In this document: piece after piece, positions 19,017-28,574 of the stretch
How the letters are laid out: every line of letters starts with the position of its first letter
Position numbering within the stretch: position 1 is the first letter of the stretch
Assembly (NCBI RefSeq): GCF_016592155.1
Contig: NZ_AP024237.1
Location: 1,550,001 to 1,614,000 of the forward strand
Direction of reading: 5' to 3'
Length of the DNA stretch: 64,000 nucleotides
DNA from: Mycobacterium heckeshornense
Lineage (GTDB): Bacteria > Actinomycetota > Actinomycetes > Mycobacteriales > Mycobacteriaceae
Notes under the pieces: model-generated
Database searches by the model: none
Told to the model about the DNA's origin: nothing
Seen by the model: the letters and a program-made list of their open reading frames with translations, nothing else
Translations under genes and position numbers: made by a program

Positions 19017-19877
19017 GCCCGGCCGCCAAGCGTCGCGCCGTGGACATGCTCAAAGAGGTGTTGAGCATGTCGGAGCGGTTGGCGTGCAAGGCGGTTGGGC
19101 TGGCTCGTTCTACCTACCGGCGCACTCCGGTCGCGGCGACCCCGGCCGACCCGGATGCCGATCTGCGGGTCTGGCTGCGCGCGTATGCCACCAAACATCC
19201 CTGCCATGGGTTTCGGCGCGCCTGGGCGGCGTTGCGCCACGATGAGGGCCGTGAGGTCAACAAAAGAAGGTCCACCGGCTGTGGCGTGAGGAAGGACTGC
19301 AGCGGCGGGCGTATTCGCCGCGTAAGCGCGCGGGGTGTCGTCGGCGCCGCAGGTCGTCGCGGACGCACCCAAGGTGGTGTGGGCGATCGATTTTCAGTTC
19401 GACTCCACCATCGACGGCAAGGCTGTCAAGATCGCGTCGATGGTCGACGAGCACACTCGCGAATCGCTGCTGAACATCGTGGAGCGCTCGATTACCGGCG
19501 AGCGTCTCGTCGATGAACTCGAGCGGGTGTTCGCCTCCGCCGGTGGACCGCCGCTGGTGCTGCGCATGGACAACGGCCCGGAGATGATTTCGCAAGCGTT
19601 GCAACAGTTTTGTGACGGCACAGTCGGATTGTCCTACATTCCACCCGGAGCGCCGTGGGACAACGCCTACATCGAATCGTTCAACAGCAGGCTCAGGAAG
19701 GAGTGCCTCAACCGCAACCACTGGACCAACCTGCTGGAGGCCCGAGTAGTCATCGGTGACTTCAAGCACGAACATAATCACCGGCATCGTCACTCCGCGC
19801 TGGGCTACCTCACCCCGGCCGAGTACGCTGCCCGATGCAGCCACACCCACACCCCTGTGGCCTGCGAAATCAACTGA
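19017..19877 (+). pseudogene. IS3-family transposase OrfB, frameshifted
   Basis: The rve-type DDE transposase in three frames. The first frame runs to about 19262 (ends ALRHDEGREVNK). A base is missing in an A-run, so the sequence continues in another frame as KKVHRLWREEGLQRRAYSPRKRAG to about 19325. A second lost base moves it to the frame open from 19335, which holds the whole catalytic core: VWAIDFQFD (first Asp), LRMDNGPEM (second Asp) and NAYIESFNSRLRKE (Glu). The two single-base losses would stop production of full-length OrfAB. The core could only be made from an internal GTG at 19335. Confidence 0.88.
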
Positions 19878-19936
19878 ATCCAGAACAACAAAACCCGACT
19901 CTAGAACCGGGTGGACTCAGTATCGGGGACTCGCCA

Positions 19937-19940
19937 CTGG
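19937..19940. repeat. Target site duplication, right copy (CTGG)
   Basis: Direct repeat of 18649-18652 at the right end of the IS3-family element. Confidence 0.88.
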
Positions 19941-20210
19941 TTTCGCCGTACGGGATGGTCAGCAGTGCCTCCCATACTTGTCGTTGGAACTGTGAGCCCC
20001 GTAGTTCGAGTTGGATGTCAAATGTGGTGCGCTGGCCAGCGAAGTACGCCTCCAGCTGCTCGACTACATCCGGAAACGCCCGGTCATCGGACACCCACTG
20101 GGCGCGGTTGGGCCCGGCGGTTTGATTGACCATGCGTAACTGGGTCAGGATTGGCCCACGACCGGCCAATGTCAGCGGACCAATCGGACTATCGACGGTG
20201 CGGTAGAGAA

Positions 20211-20789
20211 TCACGCTGTCTCCTGCGCCGGCCAGCGGTTCACTGGGTGGTCAAGCGCGGTCCACAGATGCTGAGTGGCGTAGGGTCGCCATGGTCGCCA
20301 TCGCTGGTTTCGCGCGGCCGGCGTCCGTCGTTGCCCGGGCAACGCCAATAATTGTCGGCGCGTGCGTTCCCAGTCGCAGCCGGCGTCGAAGACGACGCTG
20401 CCGCCGGTGAGCCCACTAACGAGTGCGGCCAGCCCGCCCGCGTGGGTCCGCGCCGTCCGCGTGGACCTCTGTTGGCCCAAACCGACACGTGCCGTCGGCT
20501 CAGCCGCGTCGACGTTGCGCGGGATCCGCTGTCCGGGTGCCCTGGCGGCCAGCGGGCCCGAACCGGGATCCCGGTCCAGCACTTCAGTTACCGCTTCGGG
20601 GTCCGCGGTCTGCGTTTGCCGGGCGCGGGCTATCGCGAGCGGGCCAGCACCAACTTCGGCCTGCAGCAGCCACTCCAGTTGGCGTGCGGTATACCCGACC
20701 CGCCCGGCGAGGTCCCCGTCGCGCTCGCGGTCTCCAGTGCCGTCCCTGGACTGGACGGTCAGATGGCAGCGGTCGAAATCTTCATGCAC
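20211..20789 (-). pseudogene. alkA: Ada/AlkA-type regulator-glycosylase, decayed remnant
   Basis: A 192-residue minus-strand frame opening MHEDFDRCHL and ending YATQHLWTALDHPVNRWPAQ, which are the two termini of the roughly 496-residue mycobacterial Ada-AlkA fusion (Rv1317c). Between them only scattered blocks survive: VGYTARQLEWLLQAEVGAGP from the AraC part, APGQRIPRNVD and DAGCDWERTRRQLLALPG from the glycosylase. The Ada zinc/methyl-acceptor cysteines, most of the AraC domain and the helix-hairpin-helix catalytic Asp region are gone. All deletions happen to preserve an open frame. The product would not be a functional repair enzyme. It lies directly upstream of ogt (4-base overlap), as in the intact operon. 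Confidence 0.88.
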
Positions 20790-20869
20790 GCTTGACACGA
20801 TTACACCTGCCCACCGACATCACTAGCGGCAATACGACATCGTGGTCGGACCAGACCCCCGAGCCTGCC

Positions 20870-22474
20870 CTAGACCGGAGCGGCCAGGCGGGTGGGCTGG
20901 TCGTGGCCACGCAACGTTACTGTCTCGCCCAAAGACCAACGCGCACGCTCTTTTTCGCTCGCAGCATCGACCGTTTCCGACGACGCCAGTAACCGGGTGG
21001 GCTGAGATTTCGCTAGTTCACAGAGCCGGGCCGCTTCGTTGACCGGTTCGCCGATCACAGTGTATTCAAACCGTTCCTTCGCGCCGACGTTGCCGGCGAC
21101 GACCTGTCCGGCCGCCACCCCGATCCCGGCCTGGCACTCGGGGACCTCGCGTTCCAATCGATCGGCGATGGTTCGAGCGGCGGCCAGGGCCTTGTCCTCT
21201 GGACACTCCAGCCGGTTCGGAGCACCGAAAACGGCCAACACAGCGTCACCCTCGAACTTGTTGACCAGTCCCCGATGACGGTCGACCTCGTCGACAATCA
21301 CCGCGAAAAACCGGTTGAGCAACTGGACGACTTCGGTGGCTGGTCGGCTCGTCACTAGCTGCGTCGAGCCGACGATATCGACGAAGACGATCGCGACATG
21401 GCGCTCTTCGCCACCCAGCTTGGGTCGCTCTCGTTCTGCGGCCGCCGCCACCTCCCGACCGACATGGCGTCCGAAGATGTCGCGGAGGCGTTCTCGTTCC
21501 CGCAACCCGTTGACCATCGCATTGAAGCCGCTCTGCAGCTCCCCGAGCTCGGTGCCGTCAAACACCACCAGGTCGCCGCGTAGATCCCCCTGCTCGACAC
21601 GCTTCAGCGCGGCCCGCACAACTCGAACTGGTGTCGCGATCAGCCAGGACTGGATCCACATCAGCAGGAATCCAAATATCAGTGTTGCCGCCGCCAGCAT
21701 CAGCACCGCAACGCCGAACTGGGTCTCGGTTAAGTTCCGAAGCGTCAGTGCGAAAAACGCCGTGAGTGCGATGCCGATCACCGGCAACCCCGAGCCGAGC
21801 ATCCAGACCACCATGGTGCGGCCCATGATTCCGTGCGCCAACCGCCGTGGCGGGGGTCCGGCCTGCAGTGCCTGGGCGGCAACTGGACGCAGAGCGAATT
21901 CGGTGAACAAATAGCAGGCGGTGGAGACCATAACGCCGCAGAAGCTGCCGGAGAACAAGATTTTCGGGATGAACATCGTGTTGGCGAGCCCGTAGAGGAG
22001 CGTCATCAATGCCGTCCCTAACCCCCACAAAATGAGGCTGATGACCGCTACGCCCGCCGGGGCCATAAACGTGTTGCGCTCGTCGGCAGGGGTGGGTTTG
22101 CGTTCCTCGATCGCCCACCGCAGCATCGTCACGGTTCGCCGGGTGATCCAGTAGGTGCCCACCATCACGGCTATCACGATGTAGCCCGGCGCCACCGCGA
22201 AGGTGAGCCACGGTGGCGCCTCGGTGAACAGGCTGGGTACGGGAATAGCGACCGTGACAATGAGTAGGTCGACACCGATTCCGACCAGGCTGACCACCAA
22301 AATGAAGACGGTCAGAATGATCTGGATCCGCACCCGTCGGCGGCGCTGGCTTTCCGAGACCCGACCGAGCAGCCATGAGCCATATTCCGGGGGCTCGGTT
22401 AACCGGCCGCTCTGGTGTGTCAGTTTCTCCAGTACACGGCCCAGCCGTTGCGCCGCCGTCGTCTTGGCCATCAT
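20870..22474 (-). CDS. Membrane class III adenylate cyclase with HAMP domain (Rv1318c/1319c/1320c type)
   Basis: A 534-residue protein with about six N-terminal transmembrane segments (residues ~35-290), then a HAMP domain (~290-340) and a class III cyclase domain (~360-520). Metal-binding FVDIVGST, the KFEGDAVLAVFGAP segment and the EYTVIGEPVNEAARLCELAK region are present, so it should make cAMP at the inner face of the membrane. M. tuberculosis has three tandem paralogues here; only one is present. The ATG at 22474 is used; two ATGs in a row begin the frame. Confidence 0.92.
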   Translation of the reverse strand: MMAKTTAAQRLGRVLEKLTHQSGRLTEPPEYGSWLLGRVSESQRRRRVRIQIILTVFILVVSLVGIGVDLLIVTVAIPVPSLFTEAPPWLTFAVAPGYIVIAVMVGTYWITRRTVTMLRWAIEERKPTPADERNTFMAPAGVAVISLILWGLGTALMTLLYGLANTMFIPKILFSGSFCGVMVSTACYLFTEFALRPVAAQALQAGPPPRRLAHGIMGRTMVVWMLGSGLPVIGIALTAFFALTLRNLTETQFGVAVLMLAAATLIFGFLLMWIQSWLIATPVRVVRAALKRVEQGDLRGDLVVFDGTELGELQSGFNAMVNGLRERERLRDIFGRHVGREVAAAAERERPKLGGEERHVAIVFVDIVGSTQLVTSRPATEVVQLLNRFFAVIVDEVDRHRGLVNKFEGDAVLAVFGAPNRLECPEDKALAAARTIADRLEREVPECQAGIGVAAGQVVAGNVGAKERFEYTVIGEPVNEAARLCELAKSQPTRLLASSETVDAASEKERARWSLGETVTLRGHDQPTRLAAPV

Positions 22475-22514
22475 GGTGGCGCCAGCCTAATTTGTCGTCC
22501 GCAGTGGCTTTAAG

Positions 22515-23195
22515 GTGACTCGGGTGCGCCTCGTGATCGCTCAGTGCAAGGTCGACTACCTGGGTCGGCTCAGCGCACATCTGCCGTCCGCGCGCAGATT
22601 GCTGCTGTTCAAAGCCGACGGCTCGGTGAGTGTGCACGCTGACGACGGTGCCTACAAGCCGCTGAATTGGATGAGCCCGCCGTGCTGGCTCACCGAAGAA
22701 CTCGACGGACCCTTGCCGGTTTGGGTAGTGCAGAACAAGGTCGGTGAGCAGCTGCGCATCACCGTCGAAGGCATCGAGCATGATTCCAGCCACGAACTCG
22801 GTGTCGACCCGGGGCTGGTCAAAGACGGCGTGGAAGCCCATCTGCAGGCTCTGCTGGCCGAGCACGTCGAACTGCTTGGCACCGGATACACGCTGATCCG
22901 CCGGGAATACATGACAGCGATCGGCCCGGTCGACTTGTTGTGCCGCGACGAGCAGGGCCGCGCGGTGGCCGTGGAGATTAAACGCCGAGGCGAGATCGAG
23001 GGCGTCGAACAGTTGACCCGCTACCTCGAGCTGCTCAACCGCGACAAAGCGCTGGCACCGGTCAGCGGCGTGCTTGCCGCCCAACTGATTAGGCCCCAGG
23101 CGCGTACATTAGCTACTGATCGTGGAATCCGTTGTATCACTTTGGATTACGATAAAATGCGCGGACTTGACAGCAGCGAGTATCGGCTGTTCTGA
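22515..23195 (+). CDS. nucS: Mismatch-specific endonuclease NucS (EndoMS)
   Basis: A 226-residue nuclease that performs MutSL-independent mismatch correction in actinobacteria. The N-terminal DNA-binding domain (about 1-100) is followed by a RecB-like nuclease domain with [20 protein letters not shown] (catalytic Asp, Glu, Lys) at about 135-155 and the QLTRYLELL helix. The C-terminal motif with SSEYRLF is the sliding-clamp interaction tail. The GTG start at 22515 is divergent from the cyclase with 40 bases between the two starts. With ogt and alkA lost next door, nucS is the one intact DNA-repair gene in this segment. Confidence 0.95.
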   Translation: MTRVRLVIAQCKVDYLGRLSAHLPSARRLLLFKADGSVSVHADDGAYKPLNWMSPPCWLTEELDGPLPVWVVQNKVGEQLRITVEGIEHDSSHELGVDPGLVKDGVEAHLQALLAEHVELLGTGYTLIRREYMTAIGPVDLLCRDEQGRAVAVEIKRRGEIEGVEQLTRYLELLNRDKALAPVSGVLAAQLIRPQARTLATDRGIRCITLDYDKMRGLDSSEYRLF

Positions 23196-23218
23196 GGTTG
23201 TCTCACTACACTGAAGCT

Positions 23219-23509
23219 ATGGCACGCCGCACCTCGCCACGTCGCCAGACCCGGGTCGGGCCGTTGCCGATGCCGGACCGTCTCGAAACCGGACCTGGCG
23301 GCTACGAATACGCGGTAAGACCCGTCGCCGCAGCCCGAGCCGTCAAGACATACCGCTGTCCTGGCTGCGATCATGAAATCCGTTCTGGCACAGCACATGT
23401 CGTGGTGTGGCCAGCTGATCCGCGACATGGTGTCGAGGACCGGCGCCACTGGCACACCTCGTGCTGGGCCAATCGCGCAACACGCGGCCCGACCCGAAAA
23501 TGGTCTTAG
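23219..23509 (+). CDS. Small CXXC/His zinc-site-like protein (Rv1322 type)
   Basis: A 96-residue basic protein. A central YRCPGCDHEIRSGTAHVV segment and the later HWHTSCW form a Cys2/His-Cys pattern suggestive of zinc binding. It is the positional counterpart of Rv1322, downstream of nucS. I chose the ATG at 23219 over a TTG at 23198. The function is unknown. The stop is 4 bases inside the convergent epimerase gene. Confidence 0.8.
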   Translation: MARRTSPRRQTRVGPLPMPDRLETGPGGYEYAVRPVAAARAVKTYRCPGCDHEIRSGTAHVVVWPADPRHGVEDRRHWHTSCWANRATRGPTRKWS

Positions 23510-23982
23510 TGTCGAGCTGATTCGGCGGGCTCGACCAGTTCGATGAGCACCCCGCCAGCGTCTTTGGGGTGGATGAAATTGATCCGCGAGTTGGCGGTGC
23601 CACGCCGCGGGGCGTCATAGAGCAGCCGGATGCCTTGGTCGCGCAGCCGCTCGGTGAGCGCATCAAGGTCGCTGACCCGGTAAGCGAGCTGCTGAATGCC
23701 GGGCCCGCGTTTGTCCAAGAACTTCGCGATCGCCGACGACTCGTCGACCGGGGCCATCAGCTGAACCTGCGCACTGCCGACCGGGGCGCCGCGTACCGAC
23801 AGCATCGCCTCACGGATTCCCTGGTCGTCGTTGACCTCTTCATGCAGCACGATCATGCCCAGATGGTCGTGATACCACGCGATCGCTTCGTCCAGGTCGG
23901 GTACTGCGATGCCAACGTGGTCCACCGCCGTCACCAACGCGGTGGTCAGGGGGCGACGAACGTCAACGTGATCGGTGGTCAT
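23506..23982 (-). CDS. mce: Methylmalonyl-CoA epimerase
   Basis: A 158-residue vicinal-oxygen-chelate protein with two beta-alpha-beta modules: [19 protein letters not shown] (about 20-38) and [19 protein letters not shown] (about 95-113). The metal ligands are His in DHVGIAV, Gln in QLAYRV and Glu in GVLIELVEP. It interconverts (R)- and (S)-methylmalonyl-CoA in propionate metabolism, upstream of the B12-dependent mutase. It corresponds to Rv1322A and is divergent from fadA4. Confidence 0.92.
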   Translation of the reverse strand: MTTDHVDVRRPLTTALVTAVDHVGIAVPDLDEAIAWYHDHLGMIVLHEEVNDDQGIREAMLSVRGAPVGSAQVQLMAPVDESSAIAKFLDKRGPGIQQLAYRVSDLDALTERLRDQGIRLLYDAPRRGTANSRINFIHPKDAGGVLIELVEPAESARH

Positions 23983-24063
23983 AACGCCACGGTAACCTGT
24001 AGGGCACGATTGTGCTTCTCCGATCGGCCAAATCGGCCGTCTACGCCCGCGCTGGAGGTAATC

Positions 24064-25245
24064 ATGACGACGTCGGTGATCGTTGCTGGAGCACGGACAC
24101 CCATTGGCAAGTTAATGGGTTCGCTGCGGGATTTCTCGGCCAGCGATCTGGGAGCGATCGCGATCTCCGGTGCCCTTGAGAAGGCCAAGGTGCCGGCGTC
24201 GCTGGTCCAGTACGTGATCATGGGGCAGGTGCTAACCGCCGGAGCCGGTCAGCTGCCGGCACGCCAAGCGGCGGTGGCGGCCGGGATCGGCTGGGACGTC
24301 CCGGCGCTCACGATCAACAAGATGTGCCTTTCCGGTCTTGATGCGATTGCACTTGCCGACCAGCTGATTCGCGCCGGCGAATTCGACGTGGTGGTGGCCG
24401 GTGGCCAGGAATCCATGACCCAGGCGCCACACCTTTTGATGGGCAGCCGGGCGGGCTACAAGTACGGCGATGTGACGGTGTTGGACCACATGGCCTACGA
24501 CGGGCTGCACGACGTGTTCACCGACCAGCCGATGGGGGCGCTGACCGAGCAGCGCAACGCGACGGACAAGTTCACCCGCCGCCAGCAGGACGAGTTCGCT
24601 GCGCGTTCGCATCAGAAAGCCGCGGCAGCCTGGAAGGACGGCGTCTTCGCCGACGAGGTGGTGCCGGTGGACATCCCGCAGCGCAACGCCGATCCACTGC
24701 AGTTCAGCGAGGACGAGGGCATCCGCGCCAACACCACCGCCGAGTCGCTGGCCGGTCTGAAGCCGGCCTTTCGCCCCGACGGCACCATCACCGCCGGCTC
24801 GTCATCGCAGATTTCCGACGGTGCGGCGGCGGTCGTCGTGATGAACAAACAGAAGGCCATCGAGGTTGGACTGGGCTGGCTGGCCGAGATCGGGGCGCAT
24901 GGAGTAGTGGCCGGGCCCGATTCCACACTGCAGTCACAGCCCGCCAACGCGGTCAAGAAAGCTCTTGCCCGGGAAGGCATCTGCGTCGACGACCTCGATG
25001 TGGTCGAGATCAACGAGGCGTTCGCGGCCGTGGCTTTGGCCTCGACCAAGGAGCTTGGCGTCGATCCTGACATTGTCAACATCAACGGTGGCGCGATCGC
25101 GATCGGGCATCCGATCGGCATGTCCGGGGCTCGGATCACCCTGCATGTGGCCCTGGAGTTGGCGCGCCGCGGCTCCGGGTACGGGGTTGCCGCGCTTTGC
25201 GGTGCGGGCGGTCAGGGCGACGCGCTCATCTTGCGGGCCGGCTAG
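24064..25245 (+). CDS. fadA4: Acetyl-CoA acetyltransferase FadA4
   Basis: A 393-residue thiolase with the full catalytic set: nucleophile Cys in [12 protein letters not shown] (about residue 90), [12 protein letters not shown], His in [16 protein letters not shown] and Cys in [11 protein letters not shown]. It is a biosynthetic-type thiolase condensing or cleaving acetoacetyl-CoA. The frame is open far upstream to 23569. The ATG at 24064 ([15 protein letters not shown]) is chosen because the upstream part overlaps the epimerase gene and lacks thiolase sequence. A GGAGGTAATC ribosome binding site lies directly ahead. It corresponds to Rv1323. Confidence 0.95.
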   Translation: MTTSVIVAGARTPIGKLMGSLRDFSASDLGAIAISGALEKAKVPASLVQYVIMGQVLTAGAGQLPARQAAVAAGIGWDVPALTINKMCLSGLDAIALADQLIRAGEFDVVVAGGQESMTQAPHLLMGSRAGYKYGDVTVLDHMAYDGLHDVFTDQPMGALTEQRNATDKFTRRQQDEFAARSHQKAAAAWKDGVFADEVVPVDIPQRNADPLQFSEDEGIRANTTAESLAGLKPAFRPDGTITAGSSSQISDGAAAVVVMNKQKAIEVGLGWLAEIGAHGVVAGPDSTLQSQPANAVKKALAREGICVDDLDVVEINEAFAAVALASTKELGVDPDIVNINGGAIAIGHPIGMSGARITLHVALELARRGSGYGVAALCGAGGQGDALILRAG

Positions 25246-25432
25246 TCGACGCCACCAGATTGGACGGCCGCTGAAACGTTGCTGGCGCGGGGCCGCGCGC
25301 CGCGGAGTGTGATTTTCGTCATATCAGTTGATCAGCGCGTCCGTCGGCCCTGTTCTGGACGGTTTGCGGCGCCGCCGGGACAGCGCCAACCGGGTGGATC
25401 GGCGGCTGAAGCGACGTGACAGACTTGGTGAT

Positions 25433-26335
25433 GTGACGCGTTCCCGTCCCCCGATCGGGCCCGCCATGGCCGGTGCGGTCGATCTGTCGGCCCTCAAGCA
25501 GCGAGCCCAGCAGCAGGCCTCCGCTGGCGATGCGGCGTCGGCGCACCAGGCGGGCACCGAGATCACCGAGGCCAACTTCGAAGAGCAAGTACTGGTCCGG
25601 TCCAATCAGGTCCCGGTTGTGGTGCTGCTGTGGTCGCCGCGCAGTGACGTATGTCTCCAGTTGGCCAACACGCTCGCGGATTTGGCCGCCGCCGACAATG
25701 GAAAGTGGTCGCTGGCCATGGTCAACGTCGACGCCGTACCTAGGGTGGCCCAGATCTTCGGTGTTCAAGTGGTGCCGACGGTGGTGGCGTTGGCTGCCGG
25801 ACAACCGATTTCGAGCTTCCAGGGTGTGCAACCTGCCGACCAGCTGCGGCGCTGGCTGGACTCGCTGCTTTCGGCGACAGCCGGAAAGCTAACCGGTGCG
25901 ACGACTTCCGGTGAGCCCGAACAGGTTGACCCGGCATTGGCGAAGGCACGTGAGCAGCTCGAGGCGGGCGACTTCGCTGCTGCGCGAAACTCGTATCAAG
26001 CCATCCTGGACGCCAACCCGAACCACGCGGAAGCCAAAGGTGCCATCCGTCAGATCGATTTTCTGGTGCGCGCGACCGGACGGCGTCCCGACGCCGTGGC
26101 GGTCTCCGACGCCGCGCCAGACGACATTGAAGCCGCGTTCGCTGCCGCCGACGTGCAGATTCTCAATCGAGAAGTGAGCGCCGCGTTCGACCGACTGATC
26201 GCGCTGGTCAAGCGGACCTCTGGCGACGAGCGCACCAAGGTGCGTACTCGGCTAATCGAGCTGTTCGACTTGTTCGATCCCGCCGACCCCGATGTGATTG
26301 CAGGTCGGCGCAACCTCGCCAACGCGCTCTATTGA
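25433..26335 (+). CDS. Thioredoxin-fold and TPR protein (Rv1324 type, CnoX/YbbN-like)
   Basis: A 300-residue protein. Residues about 45-150 form a thioredoxin fold whose active-site position reads WSPRSDVC, so the CXXC pair is reduced to one Cys. Residues about 160-295 are TPR-like helices with AREQLEAGDFAAARNSYQAI. This architecture matches YbbN/CnoX chaperones that protect proteins from oxidation. That is a family inference. The GTG at 25433 gives MTRSRPPIGPAMAGAVDL, which agrees with the M. tuberculosis start; ATG 25466 is an alternative. It converges on glgB. Confidence 0.87.
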   Translation: MTRSRPPIGPAMAGAVDLSALKQRAQQQASAGDAASAHQAGTEITEANFEEQVLVRSNQVPVVVLLWSPRSDVCLQLANTLADLAAADNGKWSLAMVNVDAVPRVAQIFGVQVVPTVVALAAGQPISSFQGVQPADQLRRWLDSLLSATAGKLTGATTSGEPEQVDPALAKAREQLEAGDFAAARNSYQAILDANPNHAEAKGAIRQIDFLVRATGRRPDAVAVSDAAPDDIEAAFAAADVQILNREVSAAFDRLIALVKRTSGDERTKVRTRLIELFDLFDPADPDVIAGRRNLANALY

Positions 26336-26362
26336 GGTGGCTTAGCCGGGGCTTGCCGCCCG

Positions 26363-28567
26363 CTACGCGGGTTCCAGCCACAGCGCCGAGCTGGGCGGCA
26401 GCACCAACACCGCCGACGCCGGGCGGCCGTGCCACGGCTCCTCGGTGGCGTCGACGCCGCCGAGGTTGCCGACACCCCCGCCGCGGTAGTCGGTCGCGTC
26501 GGTGTTGAGCACCTCGCGCCACCGGCCGGCCGAGGGTAGGCCGAGCCGGTAGCCGCGGTGTTCGACCCCAGCGAAATTGAACACGCAAGCCATGACCGAT
26601 CCGTCGGTGCCGTACCGCAGAAAACTCAACACGTTGTTGGCCGAGTCGTTGGCGTCGATCCAGGAATATCCCTCAGGGCTGCTGTCCTGGCTCCACAGTG
26701 CGGGGTGGCTGCGGTAGATCTCGTTGAGGTCGCGCACCAACCGCAAAATGCCGGTGGAAAAGCTGTCCTCCTCGAGCTGGAACCAGTCCACACCGCGTTG
26801 CTCGGACCATTCGGCGCGCTGGCCGAATTCTTGGCCCATGAATAACAGCTGCTTGCCGGGGTGTGCCCACTGGTAGGCCAGCAGGCTACGGACCCCGGCG
26901 GCCTTCATGTGGTCGTTGCCGGGCATCCGGTCCCACAACGTGCCCTTTCCATGCACCACTTCGTCGTGGCTGAGCGGCAGCACGAAGTTTTCACTGAACG
27001 CGTACAGCATCGAGAACGTCATCTCGTGGTGGTGATAGCTCCGGTAGATGGGATCACGGCTCATGTAGTGCAGCGTGTCGTGCATCCAGCCCATGTTCCA
27101 CTTCATCGAAAAGCCAAGCCCGCCAACGTTTGTCGGTCGCGAGACGCCCGGCCACGAGGTCGACTCCTCGGCGATGGTGACAATGCCCGGCGCCACCTTG
27201 TGTGCGGTGGCGTTCATCTCCTGTAGGAACTGCACCGCTTCCAGGTTCTCGCGGCCGCCGTGGATGTTCGGTGTCCAGCCGCCAGCCGGACGGGAGTAGT
27301 CCAGGTAGAGCATGGAAGCGACGGCGTCTACTCGCAAACCGTCGACATGGAACTCTTGCAACCAGTACAGCGCGTTGGCAACCAGGAAATTGCGGACCTC
27401 AGGCCGACCGAAGTCGAAAACATAAGTGCCCCAATCGAGCTGCTCACCGCGCTTGGGGTCGGAATGTTCGTAGAGCGCTGTGCCGTCGAAACGGCCAAGT
27501 GCCCATGCATCTTTGGGAAAATGCGCCGGGACCCAGTCCACGATGACGCCGATGCCAGCCTGGTGCAGCGCGTCCACGAGCGCCCGGAATTCGTCGGGGC
27601 TGCCGAACCGCGATGTCGGCGCATAGTAGGAAGTGACCTGGTATCCCCACGACCCGGCGAACGGGTGCTCGGCGACGGGCAACATCTCGACATGGGTAAA
27701 GCCCTGTGTCACAACATAATCCGTTAGCTCACGAGCAAGTTCGCGGTAGCCCAGTCCCGGGCGCCACGAGCCCAGATGCACCTCGTAGGTGCTCATCGGC
27801 TCGAACACCGGGTTGCGGCGGGCACGTTGGCTCATCCACTCGCCGTCCCCCCAGGTGTAGCTGCTGGAGGTCACCTTCGACGCGGTGTGCGGTGGTACCT
27901 CGGTGGCGAACGCGAACGGGTCGGCCCGTTCGGTGACCACACCGTCGGCGCCGTGCACCCGGAACTTGTACAGCCCGCCGGGCGGGAAGCCCGGCCAGAA
28001 GAGCTCCCACACCCCCGACGAACCGAGCACCCGCATAGGGGCATCGTTGCCGTTCCAGTGGTTGAAGTCGCCGATGAGACTTACGCCCTTGGCGTTAGGC
28101 GCCCACACCGCGAACGAGACGCCTTCGACGACGCCGTCAGCGGTGGTGAACGAGCGCGGGTGCGCGCCCAATACCTCCCAGAGGCGTTCGTGGCGGCCCT
28201 CCGCGAACAAATGCAGATCGACTTCGCCCAGGGTCGGCAAGAAGCGGTAAGCGTCCGCCACCGTGTGCACGTCGACGTCGTCAGCGCGCCGATAGCTCAC
28301 CTCGAGCCGGTAGTCGATGAGGTTGGCGAACGGCAGCGCCACCGCGAACAACCCGGATTCGATGTGCTGCATCGGGTACCGTTTGCCGCCCACGAGTGCA
28401 ACCACCTCCAGCGCATGCGGGCGCAGCGCCCGGATCACGGTGTGACCGTCGTACTCGTGAGCACCCAGGATCCCGTGCGGATTATGGTGTTCGCCCGCCA
28501 CCAGCCGAGCCAGGTCGGCGGGGTCGGGTGCCAGGTGCGCCTTGGCGAGTTGATCGGTGGGCGTCAT
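26363..28567 (-). CDS. glgB: 1,4-alpha-glucan branching enzyme GlgB
   Basis: A 734-residue GH13_9 branching enzyme. The N-terminal CBM48-like domains (about 20-230) precede the (beta/alpha)8 barrel. Catalytic residues are Asp in [15 protein letters not shown] (nucleophile) and Glu in [17 protein letters not shown] (acid/base), plus [12 protein letters not shown]. It introduces alpha-1,6 branches in glycogen-type glucan made by GlgE. It starts 7 bases after glgE, so the two form an operon on the minus strand, as Rv1326c-Rv1327c do. Confidence 0.96.
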   Translation of the reverse strand: MTPTDQLAKAHLAPDPADLARLVAGEHHNPHGILGAHEYDGHTVIRALRPHALEVVALVGGKRYPMQHIESGLFAVALPFANLIDYRLEVSYRRADDVDVHTVADAYRFLPTLGEVDLHLFAEGRHERLWEVLGAHPRSFTTADGVVEGVSFAVWAPNAKGVSLIGDFNHWNGNDAPMRVLGSSGVWELFWPGFPPGGLYKFRVHGADGVVTERADPFAFATEVPPHTASKVTSSSYTWGDGEWMSQRARRNPVFEPMSTYEVHLGSWRPGLGYRELARELTDYVVTQGFTHVEMLPVAEHPFAGSWGYQVTSYYAPTSRFGSPDEFRALVDALHQAGIGVIVDWVPAHFPKDAWALGRFDGTALYEHSDPKRGEQLDWGTYVFDFGRPEVRNFLVANALYWLQEFHVDGLRVDAVASMLYLDYSRPAGGWTPNIHGGRENLEAVQFLQEMNATAHKVAPGIVTIAEESTSWPGVSRPTNVGGLGFSMKWNMGWMHDTLHYMSRDPIYRSYHHHEMTFSMLYAFSENFVLPLSHDEVVHGKGTLWDRMPGNDHMKAAGVRSLLAYQWAHPGKQLLFMGQEFGQRAEWSEQRGVDWFQLEEDSFSTGILRLVRDLNEIYRSHPALWSQDSSPEGYSWIDANDSANNVLSFLRYGTDGSVMACVFNFAGVEHRGYRLGLPSAGRWREVLNTDATDYRGGGVGNLGGVDATEEPWHGRPASAVLVLPPSSALWLEPA

Positions 28568-28574
28568 CGCAACC

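Larger units (their letters stand above)
18653..19936 (+). mobile_element. IS3-family insertion sequence
   Basis: A 1284-bp element inside ogt. The ends are imperfect inverted repeats of about 40 bases: left begins TGGGGTGTTCCCGG, and the right end read on the other strand begins TGGCGAGTCCCCGA. Both then share TGAGTCC and TAGAGTC blocks, with one gap in the alignment. It has a 4-bp target duplication, CTGG. It encodes the two-ORF IS3 arrangement with a -1 frameshift site. The second ORF has further frameshifts, so this copy is probably not self-mobile. Confidence 0.93.
18429..20214 (-). pseudogene. ogt: Methylated-DNA-protein cysteine methyltransferase Ogt, split by an IS3-family element
   Basis: The minus-strand N-terminal part (20214 down to 19937) ends at IPYGET. 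The C-terminal part (18648 down to 18429) resumes at RSYGEIAEQ and contains the intact active site IVPCHRVIG. Removing the element and one copy of its 4-base target duplication gives 278 + 220 = 498 bases, that is 165 residues, exactly the usual mycobacterial Ogt length, in frame. The enzyme would repair O6-alkylguanine by suicidal alkyl transfer to Cys. As it stands the protein is cut in the core, so it is almost certainly inactive. The rest of the gene shows no other lesion, which suggests a recent insertion. Confidence 0.95.

Noticed and set aside
21558..23084. 508-codon minus-strand frame overlapping the cyclase and nucS
   Set aside because: It is out of frame with the cyclase and opposite nucS, and its composition is a shadow; nucS and the cyclase explain the DNA.
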